DNA of 6,672 nucleotides, from assembly GCA_021823365.1 (NCBI GenBank), contig JAKAOD010000172.1:1-6672 (forward strand), given 5' to 3'. A program made the position numbers and the translations under genes. The notes below the pieces were generated by a model that had not been told where the DNA came from, searched no databases, and worked only from the letters and a program-made list of their open reading frames with translations. Positions 1 to 5,832 of this stretch are shown piece by piece (the stretch's first letter is position 1; each line of letters opens with the position of its first letter). Origin of the DNA: Actinomycetes bacterium. GTDB lineage: Bacteria > Actinomycetota > Acidimicrobiia > Acidimicrobiales > Bog-793.

Positions 1-28
1 GCAAGGGGGCGGGCCAAGCCCCAGTAGC

Positions 29-580
29 TCAGTGGACCCGCTGGAGCGCGGCGTTGGCGGACGCGACGTCGAAGGCTTCGGGGTCGAACTTGTAGCCCAC
101 CCAGACGAGGAAGTTGTCGTGCTCTTCGTGGAGAGGATCGGCGATGGCCTCTACGAACTGCTCATAGCCGGGCACCCCGCCCACGTCTTCTGGCGGACAG
201 GCGTTCTCGCCGTCGAGGCACACGCCGAACTTGAGGGACAACGGTGAGAACGTGAGACTCTCCACCGTCACCTCGTGCTCCCAGGAGTCGCCGAAGTCGT
301 AGTCGTACTCGAAGCGCCGCACCCCGCCGCGCAGCGCCATCGACACCGTGAAGTCCCTCTCGTCGAGCTCGTCGTCGGACCAGTCCTCGACGTGCATGCC
401 ATAGAGGTGGTCTTCGATCCAGAACTGGTGGAGGTGGGAGTTGGTCCAGCCCATGGCCGCCTGGAACATGTCGTGGAGCTTGGGCAGCCGCACACCGCCG
501 GGTACGAGCAGGCGCCGCCAGACCGTCGGCACGACTTCGTTGAGCTGGATGCGGAGCTGGAAGACGGGCTGTTGGACCAC
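29..580 (-). CDS. Plasmid pRiA4b ORF-3-like family protein
   Basis: Encodes 183 residues that match the pRiA4b ORF-3-like family (also seen as the passenger protein of IS1096-type elements). The biochemical role of the family is unknown. Visible hallmarks are an N-terminal beta strand leading into VPTVWRRLLVP (residues 17-27), then LHDMFQAAMGWTNSHLHQF (35-53), the central YDYDFGDSWEHEV (92-104), and CPPEDVGGVPGYEQF in the C-terminal third. The length fits a single-domain member, so the gene looks complete. The start is GTG. No good Shine-Dalgarno lies upstream, but the family fold begins only a few residues in, so the true start cannot be far away. The family is frequent on plasmids and mobile elements, which agrees with the tRNA-derived attachment site about 400 bases away. 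The family assignment is firm; the function is not known. Confidence 0.85.
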   Translation of the reverse strand: MVQQPVFQLRIQLNEVVPTVWRRLLVPGGVRLPKLHDMFQAAMGWTNSHLHQFWIEDHLYGMHVEDWSDDELDERDFTVSMALRGGVRRFEYDYDFGDSWEHEVTVESLTFSPLSLKFGVCLDGENACPPEDVGGVPGYEQFVEAIADPLHEEHDNFLVWVGYKFDPEAFDVASANAALQRVH

Positions 581-589
581 GCCGGCACA

Positions 590-808
590 CTACGCCGGGC
601 ACGGCGGTTCGGCGACTCCGTCTCGCTCCGCGATGTCGCCGCTCTCGCCGGCTGGCCGCCGGCCAAGGTCGTCGCGCAGCACAGCGCTGCGTTCGACGCT
701 CAGCTTCTCGACAAGGCTGCGACCAACCCCGAGTGCCACCCGAACCAACCTCATCGAGCAGGGAGGGTCTCGCAAAGAAAACGGGCCAACCACGTCTCGT
801 ATCGCTGA
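590..808 (+). pseudogene. Possible gene remnant with an HTH-like segment
   Basis: In this plus frame (ending TGA at 806-808) codons from about 599 to 745 have strongly GC-rich third positions. They encode a soluble-protein-like stretch that includes VSLRDVAALAGWPPAKV. This weakly resembles the LacI-type helix-turn-helix (pattern LxDVAxxAGVSxATV), but the usual valine after AG is tryptophan here. A later ATNPECHPN recalls the downstream part of such domains. Upstream, the frame is open only through the antisense of the neighbouring gene. No start codon with a ribosome binding site is visible. After about 745 the protein becomes low-quality. The stretch may be a fragment of a gene broken by element rearrangement, or a chance open frame in GC-rich DNA. 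Confidence 0.22.
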
Positions 809-918
809 AGTGTCCAGCCGCGCTCGACGGACCAACCTCTCACCGTCGCCGCAGCCCGTCGCGCTTCCCTGTCGGGGTGAGATCGGGTCTTGTTGCGGGG
901 GACCAACGGGGGACCAAG
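721..918 (+). repeat. Cluster of dispersed ACCAAC-type short repeats
   Basis: A 7-8 bp word close to GACCAACC recurs on the plus strand at 721-728, 744-750 (ACCAACC), 785-791 (GCCAACC), 829-837 (GGACCAACC), 900-907 (GGACCAAC) and 911-918 (GGACCAAG). The last two sit inside a perfect 10-bp direct repeat, GGGGGACCAA (897-906 and 908-917). The cluster lies just left of the tRNA-derived attachment core, on the inferred element side. Arm-type binding sites of tyrosine integrases occupy this kind of position, so that role is possible. It is inference only: spacing is irregular, and the same word also occurs inside genes elsewhere in the window. Confidence 0.35.
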
Positions 919-984
919 TGGTGGACGAGACCTCAGGGGGCCACATCGTGCCCGGTCAGGTACGGTAGTGAGCCGATCGCCCCT

Positions 985-1033
985 GACGTTCGGGACGCAG
1001 AGGTCCCCGGTCCAAATCCGGGCAGCCCGACCA
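985..1033 (+). other. 3' fragment of tRNA-Pro(CGG); probable attachment site
   Basis: The segment reads as the 3' portion of a tRNA-Pro with anticodon CGG. It has the anticodon loop TTCGGGA (989-995), an anticodon-stem 3' side, a T arm with stem CCCGG/CCGGG (1006-1010 and 1018-1022) around loop TCCAAAT, the 3' acceptor strand CAGCCCG (1023-1029), discriminator A, and an encoded CCA (1031-1033). The expected 5' acceptor strand CGGGCTG and a D arm are absent upstream, and the anticodon stem pairs only at its two loop-proximal positions. So this is not a functional tRNA. Integrases that use tRNA genes leave exactly such 3' remnants at the far end of the inserted element. Given the orientation, the element would lie to the left and the intact tRNA-Pro outside the window. 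Position 55 of the T loop is C rather than T, a sign of drift. Confidence 0.72.
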
Positions 1034-1208
1034 CGAAACCTTCACAGCACGTGCGGCTTGTGGTTCACAGATGTCCTCAGGCGTCCTGGTGAGGGGTGCT
1101 CACGGTGGGCGCGGCGAACCGGGCACGAGCGTGCAGAGCGCGTGCACGCGCGCGTTGCGGATCGACGATGATTGGCCCGTGAGTGGACGAAGAGACCTCG
1201 GAACCCCG

Positions 1209-2282
1209 ATGGACGACGCGGCGTCCGCTCGGCTGCGGGTGGGGGTGCTCTGGCGTGGAGAGCGGGGGGCCGAGCGACCCGCAGAAGACCGGGGCCTCGG
1301 AGGGCTCTTCGACGTCTTTCGCGCCACGGGGGTCGATGTCGTGCCCGTTCCGTTCGACGACACGCGCGTGGAGGAAGTCCGAAAGGAGCTGCACGAGCTC
1401 GACGGCGTGCTCGTCTGGGTGAACCCGATCCAAGACGGCGCCACCCGACAGCACGTCGACGAGCTCCTGTGGGGGGCTGCGGCGAACGGTCAATTCGTGT
1501 CGGCGCACCCGGAGGTGATCGCCAAGCTGGGCACGAAACAGGTGCTGTTCGAGACTCGCCACCTCGGATGGGGGTCCGACACCAGCCTCTACCGCTCCGT
1601 TGACGAGCTCGGCGAGCGCCTGCCCGCGCGCCTGGAGCGCCTCGGCAGGCTCGTCGTGAAGCAGGGTCGAGGGAACGGAGGCAACGGCGTCTGGAGCGTC
1701 GAGCTCGCCGACGCACATGCGCCGGTGACGCTCGGTACGCCGGTGCACGTCCGAGAGGCGCGGGCCAAGCACCACCAGTCCGAGCGTCTGAGCCTCGGAG
1801 CGTTCGTCCGACGGTGCGAGCCGTGCTTCGCCTGGTCCGGCATTCTCGTCGACCAGGAGTACCAGCGTCGCCTCGCCGACGGTCTCGTCCGGTGCTACCT
1901 CTCGCTCGGCGAGGTCGTCGGCTTCTGTCACCAGTGGCCGGCGGGCCTTCTCGATGCCGGCGTTGCCGCGAGCCTTTCCGACCGCGGCAGGCCGGCGATG
2001 GAGGGCCCGGAAGCACCCTCCCACCAGCGACTCCGGCGGCTCGTGGAGCACCAGTGGGTGCCCGAGATGGCGCGCGTCCTCGGGCTGGACACCCACGACC
2101 TTCCGGTCATCTGGGACGCCGACTTCCTCTTCGGCGATCAAGACGAGCGTGGCGAGGACCGGTACGTGCTCTGCGAGATCAACGTCAGTGCCGTGTGGCC
2201 GTTCCCGCCGACGGCGTCGACGACGATCGCCGCCAACACCCTTTCCCGGATAGAGGCCACCTGCCGGTGCGCCGACGCGTGA
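1209..2282 (+). CDS. Cj0069 family protein (ATP-grasp-like)
   Basis: Encodes 357 residues matching the Cj0069 family, a group with an ATP-grasp-like layout and no established substrate. Visible features: an N-terminal Rossmann-like strand RLRVGVLWRG (8-17); a second strand-loop DGVLVWVNPIQDG (65-77); the glycine-rich nucleotide loop VVKQGRGNGGNG (149-160) with its lysine; DADFLFG (303-309); and CEINVSAVWPFPP (322-334). The acidic and Asn residues of the last two fit the metal/ATP site of ATP-grasp enzymes. If active, it would be an ATP-dependent ligase or related enzyme in the cytoplasm. I chose ATG 1209 because the conserved fold starts right after it. An in-frame GTG at 1179 would add ten residues, and neither start has a strong ribosome binding site. 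The 3' end overlaps the next gene, so the two are probably co-transcribed. It is the first gene on the inferred chromosomal side of the attachment site. Confidence 0.82.
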   Translation: MDDAASARLRVGVLWRGERGAERPAEDRGLGGLFDVFRATGVDVVPVPFDDTRVEEVRKELHELDGVLVWVNPIQDGATRQHVDELLWGAAANGQFVSAHPEVIAKLGTKQVLFETRHLGWGSDTSLYRSVDELGERLPARLERLGRLVVKQGRGNGGNGVWSVELADAHAPVTLGTPVHVREARAKHHQSERLSLGAFVRRCEPCFAWSGILVDQEYQRRLADGLVRCYLSLGEVVGFCHQWPAGLLDAGVAASLSDRGRPAMEGPEAPSHQRLRRLVEHQWVPEMARVLGLDTHDLPVIWDADFLFGDQDERGEDRYVLCEINVSAVWPFPPTASTTIAANTLSRIEATCRCADA

Positions 2283-2806
2283 GACGACCCGAGTGGCGGC
2301 ACCTGGCGGCGCGACGAGTCGCAGCCGCGGTCTGTGTCGCAGCCGGCGGCCTGGTCGGGGCTGCATGTGGACAGGCAGGGGGCCAGGCGTCGCAGACCGC
2401 AAGCGGCACGGGCGCGGTGTCCCGTGCGCGTGACCCAGAGTCGGCGAAGGCGCTGCTACGAATCGCCCGCGCCTTCAACAACGACTATCAGCAGAACAAA
2501 GATGCGGCTGTATACGCACGCTGGGATGCAGCGAGCCAGGCCGTCATCTCGCGTGCCACATACATTCGACGTCACCGCGACTGCCCGAACACACCGCACG
2601 TGCCCGTCAACACCTGGGGGGTCGATCGCGGCCCGGGAGGGGCGTGGTTGGTCCACTACTCCATCGACGGCCAGCAGTTCACGGACTGGTGGTACTACGT
2701 TCACGGCAGTTTCGTCTTCGACCTCTTGAAGTCGAACCCGTCGGCCGTTCCCCTCTACGAAGCTTCCGCCGCCCAGTACGCGAAGGACGTCGGCTGCGGG
2801 CTTTGA
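2267..2806 (+). CDS. Small secreted or lipoprotein, unknown function
   Basis: Encodes 179 residues that I do not recognise as a named family. The N-terminus is arginine-rich (residues 2-17), followed by a hydrophobic stretch of about 16 residues ending in LVGAAC (29-34). Cys34 could be the lipidation site, although glycine at -3 is atypical for a lipobox. The mature part begins with a small-residue linker rich in Ser, Gly and Ala, then a soluble domain with an alpha-helical start (AKALLRIARAFNNDYQQ) and a Trp/Tyr-rich beta part (FTDWWYYVHGSFVF). Two lone cysteines, in HRDCPN and near the C-terminus in VGCGL, could form a disulfide. The GTG at 2267 has GAGG (2253-2256) ten bases upstream. GTG 2279, forming a GTGA overlap with the preceding stop, is the alternative start. 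The overlap implies translational coupling to the Cj0069-family gene. Confidence 0.7.
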   Translation: MRRRVRRPEWRHLAARRVAAAVCVAAGGLVGAACGQAGGQASQTASGTGAVSRARDPESAKALLRIARAFNNDYQQNKDAAVYARWDAASQAVISRATYIRRHRDCPNTPHVPVNTWGVDRGPGGAWLVHYSIDGQQFTDWWYYVHGSFVFDLLKSNPSAVPLYEASAAQYAKDVGCGL

Positions 2807-2809
2807 CGA

Positions 2810-2826
2810 GGCTGGAGACGCCAGCC
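2810..2826 (+). terminator. Short hairpin after the Cj0069-lipoprotein pair
   Basis: A perfect 6-bp stem GGCTGG/CCAGCC with loop AGACG begins four bases after the TGA stop at 2804-2806. No T tract follows, so it is at best a weak or factor-assisted terminator. The position right after the operon end, with a convergent gene beyond, supports a termination role. The short stem makes it uncertain. Confidence 0.35.
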
Positions 2827-2911
2827 CCCGAGCCGTCGATGCTGCGCTGCCCGGGGCGACGGCTGCTGAACTGAACGCACCCGGGTGCTCGCCGCGCCCG
2901 GTACCGCGGCC

Positions 2912-4327
2912 TCAGTCGCCGAGATCCGTCCCCGGCGTCCGCGTGGCCCCGGTGACTTCTTGCACCCACGCGTGGGCACCACCTTGGACGAGGTCCCAGG
3001 GGCTTCCGAGCGGAGGGGTGTAGGAGAGGTCGAGGTCGCTCACCTCGTCCACCCGGAGGCCGGAGAAGATCGCTGCCGCCGCGACGTCGACGCGCTTGGC
3101 GATCCCGGCGTCGCGATGACCGAACAGCTGGACGCCGAGGAGGCGTCCGGAGGCGAGATCGCCGGTCGTGCGCATCCGCACCCGGTGGCTGCCGGGGTAG
3201 TACGCCTTGTGGTCGTCGCCTTCGAACGCGACGGTCCGGGGGCGAAGTCCGATCGACTCCGCCTCCGCGTCCCGGAGCCCGGTTCGGGCGACGACCATGT
3301 CGAAGACCTTCACGACCTGGGTGCCGAGGCTGCCTGCGAAGCGCCGGCTCCCGCCGACTGCGTTCTCCCCGGCGACCCGGCCCTGCTTATGGGCGGTCGT
3401 CCCGAGTGGCAGGTAGACGTCGCCGAGGAGGCGGTGACCGGTGACCACGCAGTCGCCCGCAGCGAGCACGTCGGAGAGCCCGGTGCGCATCTCGGGGTCG
3501 ACAGCGATCGCACCGCGGGCGCCGAGCCGTGCTCCCGCGCGGGCGGCGAGCTCGGCGTCGGGACGGACCCCGACCACCACGAGCACGATCCCTGAGCGGA
3601 AGGCCACGACGTCGCCGGTCGCGCTGCGAGCCCGGACCTCCAGGCAATCCCCCGACCGGGTCACGCCTTCGACGACCGTCGAGGTGTGCACCTCGACTCC
3701 GTGCTCGACGAGCTGGCGGCGGACGAGAGCGCCGATCGACGGGTCGACCGTCGGGAGAACCTCGGGAAGCTGCTCGAGCTGGGTGACGGCGAGGCCCCGG
3801 GTGACCAGCGCTTCGGCCATCTCGACGCCGATGTAGCCGGCTCCGACGATGACCGCGTTCGCCGGACGTCGCTCCTCCAGGGTTCTCACCACGGCGAAGG
3901 CGTCGTCCATGGAGTGGAGAAGGTGGCAGCCGTCTCCGGATCCGAGCGCCTCACTGCCCCTCAACCCGTCGATCGGCGGGCGGACCGGGAGGGCGCCGGT
4001 CGCGACCACGAGGGCGTCGTACGCGAGCTTCTCCTCGGCGCCGTCGGGCTGGCGGAGGAGGAGCTCGTGGTCGGCGACATCGATCCTTCGGGCGACGGTG
4101 TCGAGGCGCAGCGTCACGCCCGTCGCCTCGAGATCGGCGATCGTCCGGTGCGCGAGCGACCGCCAGTCCGGCACCTCTCCGGAGACGTGGTAGGGGATGC
4201 CGCAGATGGAGAAGTTCGGATAGCGGTCGGCGACGACGACCGTGACGGCGACACTTGGATCGAGCTCCCGAGCGCGCAGCGCTGCGCTGATCCCCGCATC
4301 GCTTCCTCCCACGGCCACGAGATGCAT
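2912..4327 (-). CDS. FAD/NAD(P)H oxidoreductase, CoA-disulfide reductase-like
   Basis: Encodes 471 residues of the pyridine-nucleotide disulfide oxidoreductase superfamily, closest in layout to single-cysteine CoA-disulfide or persulfide reductases. The N-terminal FAD loop is VGGSDAG (6-12). The redox cysteine is Cys42 in NFSICGIPYHVSGEVPDW (38-55), where CoADR has its active Cys43. An ATG motif follows at 109-111, the NAD(P) loop GAGYIG at 162-167, the second FAD motif LAAGDC at 288-293, and a C-terminal dimerisation domain containing GVQLFG and LSYTPPLGSPWD. No rhodanese domain is present. AGGAGG (4332-4337 on this strand) lies four bases before the ATG, supporting the start. It follows acr3 by about 60 bases and is probably the last gene of the ars operon. 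It could supply reduced low-molecular thiols or reduce a thiol-arsenic or persulfide species, but that role is inferred from context only. Confidence 0.85.
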   Translation of the reverse strand: MHLVAVGGSDAGISAALRARELDPSVAVTVVVADRYPNFSICGIPYHVSGEVPDWRSLAHRTIADLEATGVTLRLDTVARRIDVADHELLLRQPDGAEEKLAYDALVVATGALPVRPPIDGLRGSEALGSGDGCHLLHSMDDAFAVVRTLEERRPANAVIVGAGYIGVEMAEALVTRGLAVTQLEQLPEVLPTVDPSIGALVRRQLVEHGVEVHTSTVVEGVTRSGDCLEVRARSATGDVVAFRSGIVLVVVGVRPDAELAARAGARLGARGAIAVDPEMRTGLSDVLAAGDCVVTGHRLLGDVYLPLGTTAHKQGRVAGENAVGGSRRFAGSLGTQVVKVFDMVVARTGLRDAEAESIGLRPRTVAFEGDDHKAYYPGSHRVRMRTTGDLASGRLLGVQLFGHRDAGIAKRVDVAAAAIFSGLRVDEVSDLDLSYTPPLGSPWDLVQGGAHAWVQEVTGATRTPGTDLGD

Positions 4328-4389
4328 TCAGCCTCCTGATCCCCGGGATGCGCCCGAGCACCCGTCCGAAGGGGTCCGCCGAGAGCCGG

Positions 4390-5562
4390 TCATGGGCAAT
4401 TCCCCGTCCCGCCGGACGCCGTCCCGCCCTGCGGATAGCGCCGGCGGGCCCACAGGGCGACGTAGACGAGCGAGACGAGAACCGGCACCTCGATGAGCGG
4501 CCCGACGACACCCGCGAGCGCTTCGCCCGAGGTGACGCCGAACACGCCGATGCACACGGCGATCGCAAGCTCGAAGTTGTTGCCGGCGGCGGTGAACGCG
4601 AGCGTCGCGGTCCGCTCGTACGGGAGGTGGAGCCCCCGGCCCAGCGCGAACGAGCCGAACCACATGACCGCGAAGTACCCGAGCAGCGGAAGGGCGATGC
4701 GGACCACGTCGCCAGGACGTGCGGTGATCGTGCGGCCCTGGAGGGCGAAGAGGATCACGATCGTGTAGAGCAGGCCGTAGAGGGCGAACGGGCCGAGCCG
4801 GGGAAGGAGTCTCCCCTCGTACCACGCGCGGCCTTTCCGGCGCTCCAGGATCGTCCGCGTGAGGTACCCGGCGACGAGCGGAGCCCCCAAGAAGATCGCG
4901 ACGGTCTCGGCGATGGTGCCCACCGAGACGTGCAGGCCGACCGTGGACAGCCCGAGCCATCCAGGAAGGACGCTGAGGTAGAAGTAGCCGAGGAGCGCGA
5001 AGGCCGCGATCTGGAACAACGAGTTGAGCGCGACGAGAACGGCAGCCGTCTCGCGGTCGCCGCCCGAGAGGTCGTTCCAGATCAGCACCATGGCGATGCA
5101 GCGGGCCAACCCCACGATGATGAGCCCGGTGCGGTACGCGGGGAGGTCCGGAAGCAGCAGCCACGCCAGGGTGAACATGACCGCAGGACCGACGACCCAG
5201 TTCAGGACCAAGGAGGACACGAGCATCCGCCGGTCGCGGGTCACCGCCGTGAGCCGCCCGTACCGGACCTTGGCGAGCACCGGATACATCATCACGAGCA
5301 GGCCGATGAAGATCGGCAACGACGTCCCCTGGGTCACCTGGATCGCGTCGAGGTGCCGGTTGAGGCTCGGCACCGCCCGCCCGAGGCCGATCCCGAGCCC
5401 CATGGCGCAGAGGATCCACACCGGCAGGAAACGGTCGACGAAGGAGAGCCGCCTCGTGACCCGCTGTTCGGGAGCGGACCCGTCCGGCTGCGGCTCTTCC
5501 GAGGACGCCCGGAGCGGTCGCGCGGTCGTGACGTCCCCGGCGGCTCGAGTCCCCGACGGCAC
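4390..5562 (-). CDS. acr3: ACR3 family arsenite efflux permease
   Basis: Encodes 390 residues of the ACR3 (BART superfamily) arsenite exporter, a ten-helix inner-membrane carrier that expels As(III). The first membrane helix starts around residue 45 (FLPVWILCAMGLGIGLG). The family signature GLARCIAMVLIWNDLSGGD (151-169) holds the essential cysteine, here Cys155. GNNFELAIA (328-336) holds the essential glutamate, here Glu331. NWVVGPAVMF (121-130) is another conserved segment. The first 40 residues are a charged, family-atypical extension. The GTG start at 5562 is nevertheless well supported by GGAG (5570-5573, minus strand) seven bases upstream. The gene sits between the truncated arsI and the CoADR-like gene, all on one strand and probably one transcript under ArsR control. 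All key residues are present, so it should be functional. Confidence 0.95.
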   Translation of the reverse strand: MPSGTRAAGDVTTARPLRASSEEPQPDGSAPEQRVTRRLSFVDRFLPVWILCAMGLGIGLGRAVPSLNRHLDAIQVTQGTSLPIFIGLLVMMYPVLAKVRYGRLTAVTRDRRMLVSSLVLNWVVGPAVMFTLAWLLLPDLPAYRTGLIIVGLARCIAMVLIWNDLSGGDRETAAVLVALNSLFQIAAFALLGYFYLSVLPGWLGLSTVGLHVSVGTIAETVAIFLGAPLVAGYLTRTILERRKGRAWYEGRLLPRLGPFALYGLLYTIVILFALQGRTITARPGDVVRIALPLLGYFAVMWFGSFALGRGLHLPYERTATLAFTAAGNNFELAIAVCIGVFGVTSGEALAGVVGPLIEVPVLVSLVYVALWARRRYPQGGTASGGTGNCP

Positions 5563-5569
5563 TACCGGG

Positions 5570-5573
5570 CTCC
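5570..5573 (-). promoter_or_regulatory. Ribosome binding site fixing the acr3 GTG start
   Basis: GGAG on the minus strand lies seven bases before GTG 5562. This supports the long N-terminus of ACR3 over an internal start closer to the first membrane helix. Confidence 0.6.
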
Positions 5574-5598
5574 GTCGATCATGTGGGCACGCAACGAG

Positions 5599-5748
5599 CT
5601 AGGGCGTCGCGACGTGCAGGTCGCCGCACGTGGCGAAGTCGCCGCAGCCGGGGCGCACCTTGGCGGGCCCGGTGTCGAAGAGCTCCGAGGAAAAGGGCGC
5701 CGCCGCGTCGAGGTCGGCGACGCTCGGGGCAAGCTGCACACGCGGCAT
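5599..5748 (-). pseudogene. arsI: Truncated CadI/ArsI-type (glyoxalase fold) gene
   Basis: A 49-codon frame begins at ATG 5748 with GGGAG (5755-5759, minus strand) six bases upstream. Its start, MPRVQLAPSVADLDAAAPF and then SELFDTGPAKVRPG, closely follows the N-terminus of CadI/ArsI proteins (pattern MSRVQLALNVDDLDAAVxFYxKLFxxEPAKxRPGYANFA). Intact members are roughly 130-160 residues and continue with a beta strand like PPLKLVL and a vicinal-cysteine motif used to bind trivalent organoarsenicals. Here similarity stops after GDFA, and the frame ends TAG after TCGDLHVATP. The other frames up to acr3 do not resume the family sequence. This points to an internal or 3' deletion joining the remnant to acr3, 36 bases downstream. 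The short frame could still be translated, but no C-As lyase activity is expected. Confidence 0.75.
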
Positions 5749-5754
5749 GGTGGT

Positions 5755-5759
5755 CTCCC
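5755..5759 (-). promoter_or_regulatory. Ribosome binding site of the arsI remnant
   Basis: GGGAG on the minus strand lies six bases before ATG 5748. It shows that the truncated frame still carries an efficient translation start, so the short peptide may be made. Confidence 0.6.
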
Positions 5760-5764
5760 GCTAC

Positions 5765-5782
5765 CATTGACGATGGTCAATG
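5765..5782. promoter_or_regulatory. ArsR operator 1 (perfect inverted repeat)
   Basis: A perfect 7-bp inverted repeat, CATTGAC-GATG-GTCAATG, lies in the arsR/arsI' intergenic region. Dyads containing TTGAC or TCAA half-sites with a short spacer are typical ArsR/SmtB operators. It overlaps the proposed arsR -35 box on the plus strand and the expected transcription start on the minus strand, so repressor binding could block both promoters. Confidence 0.72.
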
Positions 5783-5796
5783 CATCGACGCTAAAT
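5767..5796 (+). promoter_or_regulatory. Putative arsR promoter, divergent and overlapping
   Basis: A -35 TTGACG (5767-5772) within operator 1 is followed after 18 bases by CTAAAT (5791-5796), a modest -10. The start would fall near 5803, giving a short leader of about 30 bases. The -10 overlaps that of the opposing promoter, so both sides cannot easily be occupied by polymerase together. The -10 is weak, so the exact position is uncertain. Confidence 0.45.
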
Positions 5797-5816
5797 GATA
5801 CATTGGCATTTGTCAA
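5788..5816 (-). promoter_or_regulatory. Promoter of the arsI'-acr3-oxidoreductase operon
   Basis: On the minus strand a consensus -35 TTGACA (5811-5816) and a -10 TAGCGT (5788-5793, TAnnnT type) are separated by exactly 17 bases. The start would fall near 5781, about 33 bases before the remnant's ATG. The -35 lies in operator 2 and the start in operator 1, consistent with repression by ArsR and release by As(III). Confidence 0.62.
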
Positions 5817-5818
5817 TG
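5801..5818. promoter_or_regulatory. ArsR operator 2 (near-perfect inverted repeat)
   Basis: CATTGGC-ATTT-GTCAATG has the same length and half-sites as operator 1, with one mismatch in the left arm. It starts exactly 36 bp after operator 1. It overlaps the -35 box of the minus-strand promoter and sits around the expected arsR transcription start, just before the arsR ribosome binding site. Confidence 0.7.
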
Positions 5819-5832
5819 GGAGGAGGGCGACG

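Noticed and set aside
24..35. GTAGCTCAGTGG, identical to a tRNA D-arm core
   Set aside because: It overlaps the 3' end and stop codon of the pRiA4b ORF-3-like gene. No anticodon arm, T arm or matching acceptor follows, so it is probably chance.
890..985. Tail of a tyrosine integrase (RGTNGGPSG-like peptide before the attachment core)
   Set aside because: The frame has a TGA at 878-880 and no integrase catalytic motifs upstream. The resemblance rests on a few low-complexity residues.
944..1033. A complete functional tRNA-Pro
   Set aside because: No CGGGCTG 5' acceptor strand or D arm exists upstream and the anticodon stem is mismatched. Only the 3' portion is present.
1034..1208. Promoter or small RNA between the attachment site and the Cj0069-family gene
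   Set aside because: Only short imperfect dyads (for example CCTCA/TGAGG at 1075-1094) and no convincing -35/-10 pair could be seen.
1077..2402. A 441-codon open frame on the minus strand
   Set aside because: It is antisense to the Cj0069-family gene, whose conserved motifs are clear. The minus-strand peptide is Arg/Pro/Ala-rich with no recognisable domain.
2885..3595. A 236-codon plus-strand frame and its neighbour at 3686-4339
   Set aside because: Both are antisense to the FAD/NAD(P)H oxidoreductase, which has all its cofactor motifs.
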